Source: an uncultured Lachnospiraceae bacterium
GTDB taxonomy: Bacteria; Bacillota; Clostridia; Lachnospirales; Lachnospiraceae
Direction: 5' to 3'
NCBI GenBank assembly: GCA_910579225.1
Contig: CAJTTI010000017.1
Span: 1 to 64,000 of the forward strand
Length of the DNA stretch: 64,000 nt
How positions within the stretch are numbered: position 1 is the first letter of the stretch; the number at the start of each line of letters is the position of its first letter. Below the pieces are notes generated by a model. That model searched no databases. It had not been told where the DNA came from and was given only the letters and a program-made list of their open reading frames with translations. Of this stretch, positions 25,712 through 33,232 are shown one piece after another. The position numbers and the translations under genes are program-made.

Positions 25712-27037
25712 GTGCTTTGTGATTTCAGAAGCGGGATGAGTTATGAACAGGCGACCGCTTATATTGATGATACACCAAGGTTTACCAAGAAGAATACACT
25801 GGAAAACACCAGAATGGTGCTGGAGAGAATGGGACATCCGGAACGCCGCATGAAGCTGATTCATGTGGCGGGTTCTAATGGCAAGGGATCTGTATGTGCG
25901 TATCTGTCGTCAATTCTGACGACTGCAGGCAGACAGACCGGACTTTTTATATCGCCCCATCTGGTGGAAATCAACGAGCGTTTTCAGCTGAATCAGCAAC
26001 CCGTATCCAATGCGGTGTTCCTGGAGGCTTTTGAAGCAGTGATGAAGCTGGTTCAGGAGCTTTGCCGGGAATGTCCGAACAGCTTTGCCCATCCGACATT
26101 TTTTGAACTTCTGTTTCTGATGGGAATCTGGATCTTTGATCAGAGCCATATGGAATATGTGGTACTGGAGACCGGCCTTGGAGGTCGTTTTGATGCTACC
26201 AATGTGATTGAAAAGCCCCTGGTCAGTGTGATTACTTCCATCAGCCTGGAGCATACGGAATACCTGGGAGATACGTATGAACAGATTGCAGGGGAAAAGG
26301 CGGGAATCATCAAAGAAGGTTGCCCGGTAGTATACGATGCAACCAGGGCAGATGTGGAAGCGGCTATTTTGAAAAAAGCGGCCCAGATGCATGCAAAACC
26401 ATACGCTATACGGCCGGATATGTATAAAATTTTAATGAACACACAGAAAACGATTGATTTTTCAATGGATACTGGGTATTATTTACCTATGAATGTATGC
26501 ATTTCCAGTGTAGCGGAGTATCAGATCATGAATGCCTGTGAGGCGGTGACTGCTGCGCATGTGCTGGATATAGGGCTTACAGAGGAAGATATCCACAGAG
26601 GTATGGAAAGGATGCACTGGCAGGGAAGGATGGAGACCATTCTTCCGGGAGTGATTCTGGATGGTGCACACAACGATTCCGGTGTTGAAGAATTTGTGAA
26701 GACAGCCAGGAAATTTCAGAAAGACACAAAAGTTACCATATTGTTTTCCTGTGTGAAGGAAAAGGATTATGAGGGAATGATAAGGACAATCTGCAGTAAC
26801 ATTACATTTGACAGTGTGGTGGTTACAGAGGTGGATTCTGACCGTCGTGTGCCGGCAGAAGAGCTTGGGCAGATTTTCAGGAGATACACGGATCAGATGG
26901 TGACGGAGATTTCCTCTATCCAGGAGGCATTTGATGTTGCACTGGAGAGAAAAGACGAAGGGATTCTGTTCTGCGTCGGTTCTTTATATCTGGTGGGCAG
27001 TTTGAAAATGATAATAAGGAGCAGAGAGTATGCTTGA
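25712..27037 (+). CDS. folC: Bifunctional folylpolyglutamate / dihydrofolate synthase
   Basis: Adds glutamate to dihydropteroate and to folates, using ATP. It is 441 residues, with Mur-ligase-like motifs: P-loop HVAGSNGKGSVCAYL near 50, FISPHLVEINERF near 77, ETGLGGRFDATNV near 152 and ILDGAHNDSGV near 315. The GTG at 25712 is taken as start because GGAGG lies about 9 bases upstream; the ATG at 25736 has no good ribosome site. It follows valS by 42 bases and may be co-transcribed. Its end overlaps the next small ORF by 8 bases. Confidence 0.94.
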   Translation: MLCDFRSGMSYEQATAYIDDTPRFTKKNTLENTRMVLERMGHPERRMKLIHVAGSNGKGSVCAYLSSILTTAGRQTGLFISPHLVEINERFQLNQQPVSNAVFLEAFEAVMKLVQELCRECPNSFAHPTFFELLFLMGIWIFDQSHMEYVVLETGLGGRFDATNVIEKPLVSVITSISLEHTEYLGDTYEQIAGEKAGIIKEGCPVVYDATRADVEAAILKKAAQMHAKPYAIRPDMYKILMNTQKTIDFSMDTGYYLPMNVCISSVAEYQIMNACEAVTAAHVLDIGLTEEDIHRGMERMHWQGRMETILPGVILDGAHNDSGVEEFVKTARKFQKDTKVTILFSCVKEKDYEGMIRTICSNITFDSVVVTEVDSDRRVPAEELGQIFRRYTDQMVTEISSIQEAFDVALERKDEGILFCVGSLYLVGSLKMIIRSREYA

Positions 27038-27173
27038 TTTTGAAGAAGAATTAAAAAAATTTCGTCCAAGTCTGGAAATTGACCAGGTAGAAGATACGGT
27101 TTATAGCAACAACCTTTCGGACGTGACGGATCTGATGGATGAAATGTTGAAGGAAATGAAAGAGCATCAATAG
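27030..27173 (+). CDS. Small acidic protein of 47 residues, unknown function
   Basis: ATG at 27030 has AAGGAGC about 8 bases upstream and overlaps the folC stop by 8 bases, the arrangement of a translationally coupled gene. The product MLDFEEELKKFRPSLEID… is acidic, without Cys or membrane segments, and ends in a helix-like stretch (DVTDLMDEMLKEMKEHQ). The zinc-ribbon TPR gene follows 13 bases later. I do not recognise a family. Confidence 0.7.
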   Translation: MLDFEEELKKFRPSLEIDQVEDTVYSNNLSDVTDLMDEMLKEMKEHQ

Positions 27174-27186
27174 AAAAGGTGACTAT

Positions 27187-28566
27187 ATGAAATGTTTTAA
27201 CTGTGGGGCAGAGCTGACGGCGTCCGATTACTGCAGCCAGTGTGGAGCGGATGTGTCGCGTTACTGCAGGCTTTTCCAGACTTCCAATGCGTATTATAAT
27301 GAAGGTCTGGAGAAAGCAAGGGTGCGTGATCTGACAGGCGCTGTGATATCGCTGCGCCAAAGTCTGAAAATCAATAAGAAGAACACCAATGCCCGGAACC
27401 TTCTGGGGCTTGTGCAGTTTGAGATGGGAGAGGTGGTGGAAGCTTTATCCCAGTGGATCATCAGCAAAAATTTTCAGAAAGAGGACAACCTGGCAGACTA
27501 TTATATTAATGCGGTCCAGAAGAATCCGGCGCGGCTGAATACAATCAGCACAACCATTAAGAAATATAACCAATCTCTCTTTTACTGTGAACAGGGCAGT
27601 TATGATCTGGCAATCATCCAGCTTAAGAAAATACTGTCTTCCAACAGGAATCTGCTGAAAGGACATGAGCTTCTGGCACTTCTCTATATGAAGACAGATA
27701 ATTACAGCAGGGCGAGAGCGGAGCTGGAGACAGTGCTCGAGATCGACCGTACGAATACACGGACACTGCGGTATATCAAAGAACTGGACGATGCAGAAGG
27801 ACGTCATCCTCACAGCAGACAGGCGCCTGTGGAAGAAGGTCAGGTCAGCAAAGATTCAATTGCATATGTCAGCGGTAATGAGACAATCATTCAGCCGGTT
27901 GGCGTAAAAGACAATTCCGGCCTTCACTCTGTCATAAATGTGGCCATTGGTGTGGCTATCGGCGTGGCGGTTATGTGGTTTTTGATTATGCCTGCGCAGC
28001 AGCAGCGGAAAAGTGCTGAACTAAATGATGCAGTGGCTGAGTACAGTGATCAGGTGGAATCGAAGACTGCGGCGCTGGAAAGCCTGCAGGTGGAGATGGA
28101 CGCTCTGGAGGAGGAGGCTGAGGCGGCTGTTCAGGCGGCAGGTGAAGCGGCAGAGAAACTGGCGAGTCATGAGGAGCTTTTAAAGGCTTACCGCGCATTT
28201 GCAGAGGAGAACCCTGCCGGCGCTCTGGAGCGGCTGGAGGCTGTTAATCAGGAGACTTTGACAGAAGACGGAAAAGTGATGTACGATTCTTTGTTTGCAC
28301 AGGTGGGAGAAGAGGCAGTGAAAGAATTGTATCAGACCGGTTATAACGCTTATCGGGCCAAAGAATATGAGACTGCCATTGAAAACCTGAAAAAATGCTA
28401 TGATCTGGACAGCGAGCAGAGAGACGCACTTTATTTTCTGGCCAGATCCTATCATGGAGCCGGTGATACGGAAAATGCGAAGATATACTATCAGAAGGTA
28501 ATAGATGAGATGCCGGGCACAAGGGCTGCATCAGATTCCGCAAAGTTTATGGCGGGTCTGGAATAG
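27187..28566 (+). CDS. Zinc-ribbon, TPR-repeat membrane protein
   Basis: 459 residues. An N-terminal zinc ribbon (CFNCGAEL…CSQCG, residues 3-20) is followed by TPR-like repeats (~35-200, for example YDLAIIQLKKILSSNRNLLKG and NYSRARAELETVLEIDRTN). One membrane segment lies at ~260-280 (INVAIGVAIGVAVMWFLIM), then a coiled coil (~285-345) and further TPRs (EYETAIENLKKCYDLD, DTENAKIYYQKVIDEMPG). The protein therefore probably has repeats on both sides of the membrane. Function unknown; it likely works as a scaffold. It is in one run with folC and the 47-residue ORF. Confidence 0.8.
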   Translation: MKCFNCGAELTASDYCSQCGADVSRYCRLFQTSNAYYNEGLEKARVRDLTGAVISLRQSLKINKKNTNARNLLGLVQFEMGEVVEALSQWIISKNFQKEDNLADYYINAVQKNPARLNTISTTIKKYNQSLFYCEQGSYDLAIIQLKKILSSNRNLLKGHELLALLYMKTDNYSRARAELETVLEIDRTNTRTLRYIKELDDAEGRHPHSRQAPVEEGQVSKDSIAYVSGNETIIQPVGVKDNSGLHSVINVAIGVAIGVAVMWFLIMPAQQQRKSAELNDAVAEYSDQVESKTAALESLQVEMDALEEEAEAAVQAAGEAAEKLASHEELLKAYRAFAEENPAGALERLEAVNQETLTEDGKVMYDSLFAQVGEEAVKELYQTGYNAYRAKEYETAIENLKKCYDLDSEQRDALYFLARSYHGAGDTENAKIYYQKVIDEMPGTRAASDSAKFMAGLE

Positions 28567-28608
28567 AGAACTCACAGGAGAACATACACAGGAAGAACCC
28601 TGAAGAGA

Positions 28609-28653
28609 GGGGCTGCCGTTCCATACGGAAGAGTATGGAACAGCAGCCCCTTT
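28609..28653 (+). terminator. Hairpin terminator ahead of the spoIIA operon
   Basis: GGGGCTGC-CGTTCCATAC pairs with GTATGGAAC-AGCAGCCCC around a 6-base loop (28609-28650), followed by a short TTT. It is a very stable stem separating the TPR gene from spoIIAA; the T-tract is weak. Confidence 0.6.
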
Positions 28654-28684
28654 GGTATGGATAAAAGTGAAAGGAGCAGAATAT

Positions 28685-28984
28685 ATGGATATGCTGGAAC
28701 TTCATGAAAACCGGCTGGTGGTTCGTCTGCCTGCAGAACTGGACCATCATTCTACAGAAGAGATTCGGAGAAAAATTGACGATATGATAAGAGATAAGAT
28801 TGTGGACGAACTGGAGTTTGATTTTTCACAGACTGTATTTATGGACAGTGCGGGGATCGGGATGCTCCTTGGCCGCTATAAGATGATGCGGGCTCTGAAC
28901 GGACAGATTCTGATCAGTCATATGAACGGGCAGGTTCAGAGGCTTCTGCAGTTGTCGGGTATTCGGAAATATATTCAGTTTTAA
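28685..28984 (+). CDS. spoIIAA: Anti-sigma F factor antagonist SpoIIAA
   Basis: STAS-domain protein that, when unphosphorylated, binds SpoIIAB and frees sigma-F in the forespore. It is 99 residues; the phosphorylated Ser is in MDSAGIGMLLGRY. The ATG at 28685 (MDMLELHEN) is used because AAGGAG lies just upstream. First of a five-gene run on the plus strand (spoIIAA-spoIIAB-sigF-spoVAA-spoVAB). SpoIIE, the activating phosphatase, is not in the window. Confidence 0.95.
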   Translation: MDMLELHENRLVVRLPAELDHHSTEEIRRKIDDMIRDKIVDELEFDFSQTVFMDSAGIGMLLGRYKMMRALNGQILISHMNGQVQRLLQLSGIRKYIQF

Positions 28985-28998
28985 AGGGAGGAAGCAAT

Positions 28999-29439
28999 AT
29001 GAAAAATGAGATGACGCTGGCCTTTGACAGCAGATCGGAGAATGAGGGATTTGCAAGAGTTGCAGTGGCGGCATTTGTGACTCAGCTGAATCCAACATTG
29101 GAGGAGGTGGCGGATATCCGGACGGCCGTGTCTGAAGCAGTGACCAACGCTATTATCCACGGATATCCGGACGGGATACATACAGTAGTGGTTCGGGCCC
29201 TGCTCAGCGAAGACACAATTGAGGTATGGGTTACAGATGAAGGAGTCGGTATGGAAGATATAAAACAGGCCATGGAGCCTCTCTATACAAGCCGTCCGGA
29301 ACTGGAACGTTCCGGTATGGGATTTATGTTTATGGAAGCTTTTATGGACCAGGTGGAAGTACAGTCTGCACCTGGAGTAGGTACAACTGTTTATATGAAG
29401 AAGACAATACGGCAGGGAGAAGCCGGACAGGAGGGCTGA
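28999..29439 (+). CDS. spoIIAB: Anti-sigma F factor / protein kinase SpoIIAB
   Basis: Binds sigma-F and phosphorylates SpoIIAA. It is 146 residues with a GHKL ATPase fold: N-box VSEAVTNAIIHGYP near residue 43, G1 VTDEGVGM near 80 and G2 ERSGMGFMFMEAF near 103. It starts 14 bases after spoIIAA, with AGGGAGGAAG upstream. Confidence 0.96.
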   Translation: MKNEMTLAFDSRSENEGFARVAVAAFVTQLNPTLEEVADIRTAVSEAVTNAIIHGYPDGIHTVVVRALLSEDTIEVWVTDEGVGMEDIKQAMEPLYTSRPELERSGMGFMFMEAFMDQVEVQSAPGVGTTVYMKKTIRQGEAGQEG

Positions 29440-29447
29440 TTATCTTT

Positions 29448-30173
29448 ATGGAAGAGACGATGGTTCTGATTGAACGGTCACACCATGGGGATAAGGAAGC
29501 CAGAGAACAGTTAGTGGAAGAGAATATGGGACTTGTCTGGAGCATTGTGAAACGTTTTGCAGGTCGGGGAACCGATATGGAAGATCTGTTCCAGATAGGA
29601 GCTATGGGGCTGATTAAAGCCATAGACAAATTTGATACCTCTTTTGAAGTGAAATTTTCCACCTATGCAGTCCCTATGATTGCTGGTGAGATCAAACGCT
29701 TTCTCAGGGATGACGGAATCGTGAAGGTCAGTCGGACATTGAAGGAGAACTGCTGGAAGATCAAAAGGGAGACCGAAGGTTTTCGCCAGAAGACAGGCCG
29801 GGAGCCATCTCTGGAAGAGCTGTCTGTGATTACAGAGCTGTCCAGGGAAGAGATTGCCATGGCTTTGGAATCCTCGGCGGAGGTGGAGTCCATTTATAAG
29901 ACGATTCCGCAGAAGGATGGCAGCGAAATATGCCTTCTGGACCGGATGGAAAGCCAGAATCAGGGGGGAGGTATGCAGCAGCTTCTGAATCGGGTAGTAT
30001 TGGAGCAGCTTCTTACGGAACTGCCGGATATGGAACGGAGGCTGATTATTATGAGGTATATGCAGGATAAAACACAGTCAGAGGTGGCAAGGGTACTTGG
30101 CGTGTCCCAGGTACAAGTCAGCCGCCTAGAAAAGAGGATACTGAAACAGATGCGTGAAAAGCTGGTGAGTTGA
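29448..30173 (+). CDS. sigF: RNA polymerase sigma-F factor
   Basis: First forespore-specific sigma factor; 241 residues. Region 2 contains ENMGLVWSIVKRF, DLFQIGAMGLIKAIDKFD and FSTYAVPMIAGEIKRFLRD; region 4 ends with QSEVARVLGVSQVQVSRLEK. It follows spoIIAB by 8 bases and its end overlaps an upstream extension of the next frame. Sigma-G is the nearest relative, but the position after spoIIAA-spoIIAB identifies this as sigma-F. Confidence 0.95.
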   Translation: MEETMVLIERSHHGDKEAREQLVEENMGLVWSIVKRFAGRGTDMEDLFQIGAMGLIKAIDKFDTSFEVKFSTYAVPMIAGEIKRFLRDDGIVKVSRTLKENCWKIKRETEGFRQKTGREPSLEELSVITELSREEIAMALESSAEVESIYKTIPQKDGSEICLLDRMESQNQGGGMQQLLNRVVLEQLLTELPDMERRLIIMRYMQDKTQSEVARVLGVSQVQVSRLEKRILKQMREKLVS

Positions 30174-30265
30174 TCAGCACTTTCCAGACAAAAGACATGA
30201 TTCTGATGTATAAAACAACAGGAATCGGCAGATGCTATGGTCAGCAATCATGGAGGCACATCAGG

Positions 30266-30892
30266 ATGGGTAATATATTATATATAAAGATCGATCAGAA
30301 TACGGAAGTAGACCATATTGACGTGAGACTGGGCGATGTAGCGAAGCTGGAGTGCACCAACGCTTCGGTAAAAAACCGGTTGAAGACACTAAAACTTCTG
30401 AAGATCCAGGCGGAAAAAAGCAACCGGTATGTGTTCTCCATTCTGAAAGTAGTGGAACTGATTCATGAGATCTATCCGGATCTGGAGATACAGAACCTTG
30501 GAGAGGCAGATTTTATTATCGATTATGAGTCTCCAGAGTACGCCAGGGACCGTTGGAGCATTCTGAAAGTAATCCTTTTGTGTATTACGATCTTCATCGG
30601 TTCTGCATTCTCCATTATGACTTTTAACAATGATGTGGGAGTAAACCAGGTATTTGACCAAATCTATGAGCTGGTTATGGGAAAGCCATCCGACGGCTTT
30701 ACCATGCTGGAGATCACTTATTCGGTTGGAATAGCAGTGGGAATCATCGTATTCTATAATCATTTCGGAGGAAAAAGGATTACGAAGGATCCTACTCCTA
30801 TGGAAGTGCAGATGCGTCAGTATGAGGATGATGTGAATACAACATTAATTGAGGGCTGCAACCGGGAGGAGACGAATATTGATGTGGATTAA
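30266..30892 (+). CDS. spoVAA: Stage V sporulation protein AA
   Basis: Part of the SpoVA machinery that moves Ca-dipicolinate across the inner spore membrane. An N-terminal soluble domain (YIKIDQNTEVDHIDVRLGDV) and two hydrophobic segments (VILLCITIFIGSAFSIMTF and ITYSVGIAVGIIVFY) match the family. The ATG at 30266 is preferred over an upstream TTG at 30170 because GGAGG lies 9 bases before it and the family N-terminus starts here, giving 208 residues. Overlaps spoVAB by 11 bases. Confidence 0.88.
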   Translation: MGNILYIKIDQNTEVDHIDVRLGDVAKLECTNASVKNRLKTLKLLKIQAEKSNRYVFSILKVVELIHEIYPDLEIQNLGEADFIIDYESPEYARDRWSILKVILLCITIFIGSAFSIMTFNNDVGVNQVFDQIYELVMGKPSDGFTMLEITYSVGIAVGIIVFYNHFGGKRITKDPTPMEVQMRQYEDDVNTTLIEGCNREETNIDVD

Positions 30893-31298
30893 GCAGGCGT
30901 TTCTGGGACTTCTGGGGTTAAGCAGCGGATTTGCCGTAGCCGGGGGCATGTTTGCATTTTTGATTGCCCTTGGAGTAATCTCCCGCTTTGCCGGGAAAAC
31001 TCACACGGCAAAATATATTTTGTACTATGAGGACGCCGCAGCAATTGGTGGCATTTTGGGAAATCTGGTCAGTATTTATAATTTTCCGGTGCCGGTTGGG
31101 ATGGTGGGCGTGGTGTCCTTTGGACTTTTTTCAGGAATCTTTACAGGCACCTGGGCCATGGCTTTGACAGAAATCGTGGATACAGTCCCCATTTTCAGCA
31201 GAAGGATTCGGCTGAAGACAGGTATGCCCTGGCTGATTTTGTCAATGGCGCTTGGAAGAGCCTTTGGTGCGCTTATCTATGAATATTTTCATTTCTAG
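30882..31298 (+). CDS. spoVAB: Stage V sporulation protein AB
   Basis: A 138-residue membrane protein with about four helices (FLGLLGLSSGFAVAGGMFAFLIAL; VGMVGVVSFGLFSGIFTGTWAMAL). It partners SpoVAA in the spore inner membrane. The ATG at 30882 has GGGAGGAG upstream and overlaps the spoVAA stop, implying coupling. It is the last gene of the sigma-F operon. spoVAC and spoVAD are 6.6 kb away. Confidence 0.88.
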   Translation: MWIKQAFLGLLGLSSGFAVAGGMFAFLIALGVISRFAGKTHTAKYILYYEDAAAIGGILGNLVSIYNFPVPVGMVGVVSFGLFSGIFTGTWAMALTEIVDTVPIFSRRIRLKTGMPWLILSMALGRAFGALIYEYFHF

Positions 31299-31352
31299 GC
31301 ATGGAAATGTATCCCGGATACTTTCCTCCGGCCCGATACAGTCTGTGCCGGC

Positions 31353-33203
31353 TCAGAGGGAGGTGCCCGGGTGGAATTCCTGCCACAGATCATACCAGTC
31401 CAGACAGCATTTGGTATAATTCTGATTCAGAACTTCTTCTTTTGTCATTACAGAATTCCTGTATGCATCATCTTCCCATTCACGAAAAACATCCCGGCGG
31501 GACCAAAACTGTTCCAGTTCCATGCGGGCCTGCATAAGAGGCTGAAGAGCTGTCTGAAGCTGCCATTCTTCAAAAGCAAGCTCTGTCGGAATCTCTTTGA
31601 GAAAGCGTCGCTCTGTCTTTGGTACACTGCGCAGGCCGCTTAATAAAGCCTGCTCCTCCGCCTGTATCCGCGCAGCATGGGGAAGCTGAGTCTGCTGGCA
31701 GTGTTCTGTATAGTGGTCATAGCCGAACGGATAATACTGGACGGTGTTTCCTTCAAAGACGAGCAGGGATTCTGCAACTTTCCGGATAAAATACCGGTCA
31801 TGGGAGACGAAGAGGAGCGTTCCCGTGTAAGATTGGAATGCGGATTCCAGCGTTTCCCGGGCAGGAATATCCATATGATTGGTCGGCTCATCCAGCAGAA
31901 AGAGATTGGGACCAGATTGGAACAGCTCCGCTAGAATCAGCCGGGAGCGTTCGCCTCCTGAGAGATGACATATTTTTTTGGATGCATGTCTCCCGGAAAA
32001 GAGAAAGGCTCCAAGAATACTTCGCAGTTCTTTTTCCGGAAGAGACGGAAAGCAGTCCCGAAAATGCTCGGAGACTGTCTTTTCAGATGTAAATTCTGCG
32101 GTCATCTGATCAAAATAGGCCGGCTCTACCTGAGGGCCTGTGAGACATTTTCCTTTCAGAGGAGGGATACGCCCGGCAATGGCTTTTAAAAAAGCAGATT
32201 TTCCGGCTCCGTTGGGGCCGATGATACCTATCTTCTGGCCGCGCCGGACGCGAAGGGATAATTCAGTCAAAACATGGTCGTATCCAACCTGCAGATGTTC
32301 TGCTTCCAGGACCCATTTGGGTCCGATGGTTCGGGGAGACAGAGAATCTGTGAAGTAGTGTACTTCGTCCTCCTCAGGTCTTTCAACTTTGGGCATGCGT
32401 TCCAGCAGTTTTCGGCGGGAACGGGCAAAGGCCGCTTTTTTCGGCTTGTGTTTAAATCGTTCGATCAGTTCTTCCAGACGTTCCTTCTCTTCTTGACAAC
32501 GGGCGTAGGATTTTTGCTGAAGGTACAGGCGCTTCTGTTTCTGCTCCCGGTAAGCGCTGTAATTGCCGGTGTAACGGGTCAGCGTGCATCTCTGAAGTTC
32601 GTAGACTGTATCTGCAGTCCGGTCCAGAAAAAAGCGGTCATGAGAGGCGATGACAGCGGCAGCAGGATATGTCTGCAGATAAGATTCCAGCCATTCTGTG
32701 GTCTCCAGATCCAGATGGTTGGTAGGTTCGTCCAGGAGCAGGAGATCCGGTTTCGTAAGCAGCAGGCGAATCAGTGCGATCTTCGTCTGTTCTCCGCCTG
32801 AGAACTGGCTGAGCCGCTTTTTTTTATCTTCTTTGCGGAGTCCGAAACCTGTGAAGATGCGGTCGTATTCCTGCTCCCAGTCAAAACGTTCCCGGTCAAA
32901 GATATCCGGGCAGGGGCAGGCGCTTAAAAGTTCCTGCTCCACGGTGGCGGAAGTGTCAGAGAAAAGCTGCTGCTTCAGCAGGCCGACCGTGATCTGGCGG
33001 GATGTAAGGATGCCTGGCGCAGTACGCCGGTCGTCCCGGTCCAGAGGCAGTTCCCCGGCCAGCAGTCGGAGAAACGTCGTCTTTCCGGCTCCATTGCCGC
33101 CGACCAGAGCGATCTTCTCCTTCCCCCGGATTTCAAAATCAAAATGGGCAAGAACCGTCTGACTTCCGGCACTTAAAGTACCATCATGGATCTGTAACAG
33201 CAT
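31353..33203 (-). CDS. ABC-F family ATPase
   Basis: A 616-residue soluble protein with two ABC cassettes and no membrane helices, the ABC-F layout of ribosome-binding translation factors and antibiotic-protection proteins. Walker A GGNGAGKTT near 35 and GPNGAGKSA near 340; signatures FSGGEQ and LSGGER; Walker B LLLLDEPTNHLD and LFLLDEPTNHMD. A charged, helical linker (residues ~215-275) joins the cassettes. A C-terminal extension of about 110 residues follows the second cassette. It lies 29 bases after the FtsA-like gene, probably in the same operon. Whether it confers resistance cannot be told from sequence. Confidence 0.9.
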   Translation of the reverse strand: MLLQIHDGTLSAGSQTVLAHFDFEIRGKEKIALVGGNGAGKTTFLRLLAGELPLDRDDRRTAPGILTSRQITVGLLKQQLFSDTSATVEQELLSACPCPDIFDRERFDWEQEYDRIFTGFGLRKEDKKKRLSQFSGGEQTKIALIRLLLTKPDLLLLDEPTNHLDLETTEWLESYLQTYPAAAVIASHDRFFLDRTADTVYELQRCTLTRYTGNYSAYREQKQKRLYLQQKSYARCQEEKERLEELIERFKHKPKKAAFARSRRKLLERMPKVERPEEDEVHYFTDSLSPRTIGPKWVLEAEHLQVGYDHVLTELSLRVRRGQKIGIIGPNGAGKSAFLKAIAGRIPPLKGKCLTGPQVEPAYFDQMTAEFTSEKTVSEHFRDCFPSLPEKELRSILGAFLFSGRHASKKICHLSGGERSRLILAELFQSGPNLFLLDEPTNHMDIPARETLESAFQSYTGTLLFVSHDRYFIRKVAESLLVFEGNTVQYYPFGYDHYTEHCQQTQLPHAARIQAEEQALLSGLRSVPKTERRFLKEIPTELAFEEWQLQTALQPLMQARMELEQFWSRRDVFREWEDDAYRNSVMTKEEVLNQNYTKCCLDWYDLWQEFHPGTSL

Positions 33204-33232
33204 ATTTGTTCACCTGAATACGTTGCAGCAGA

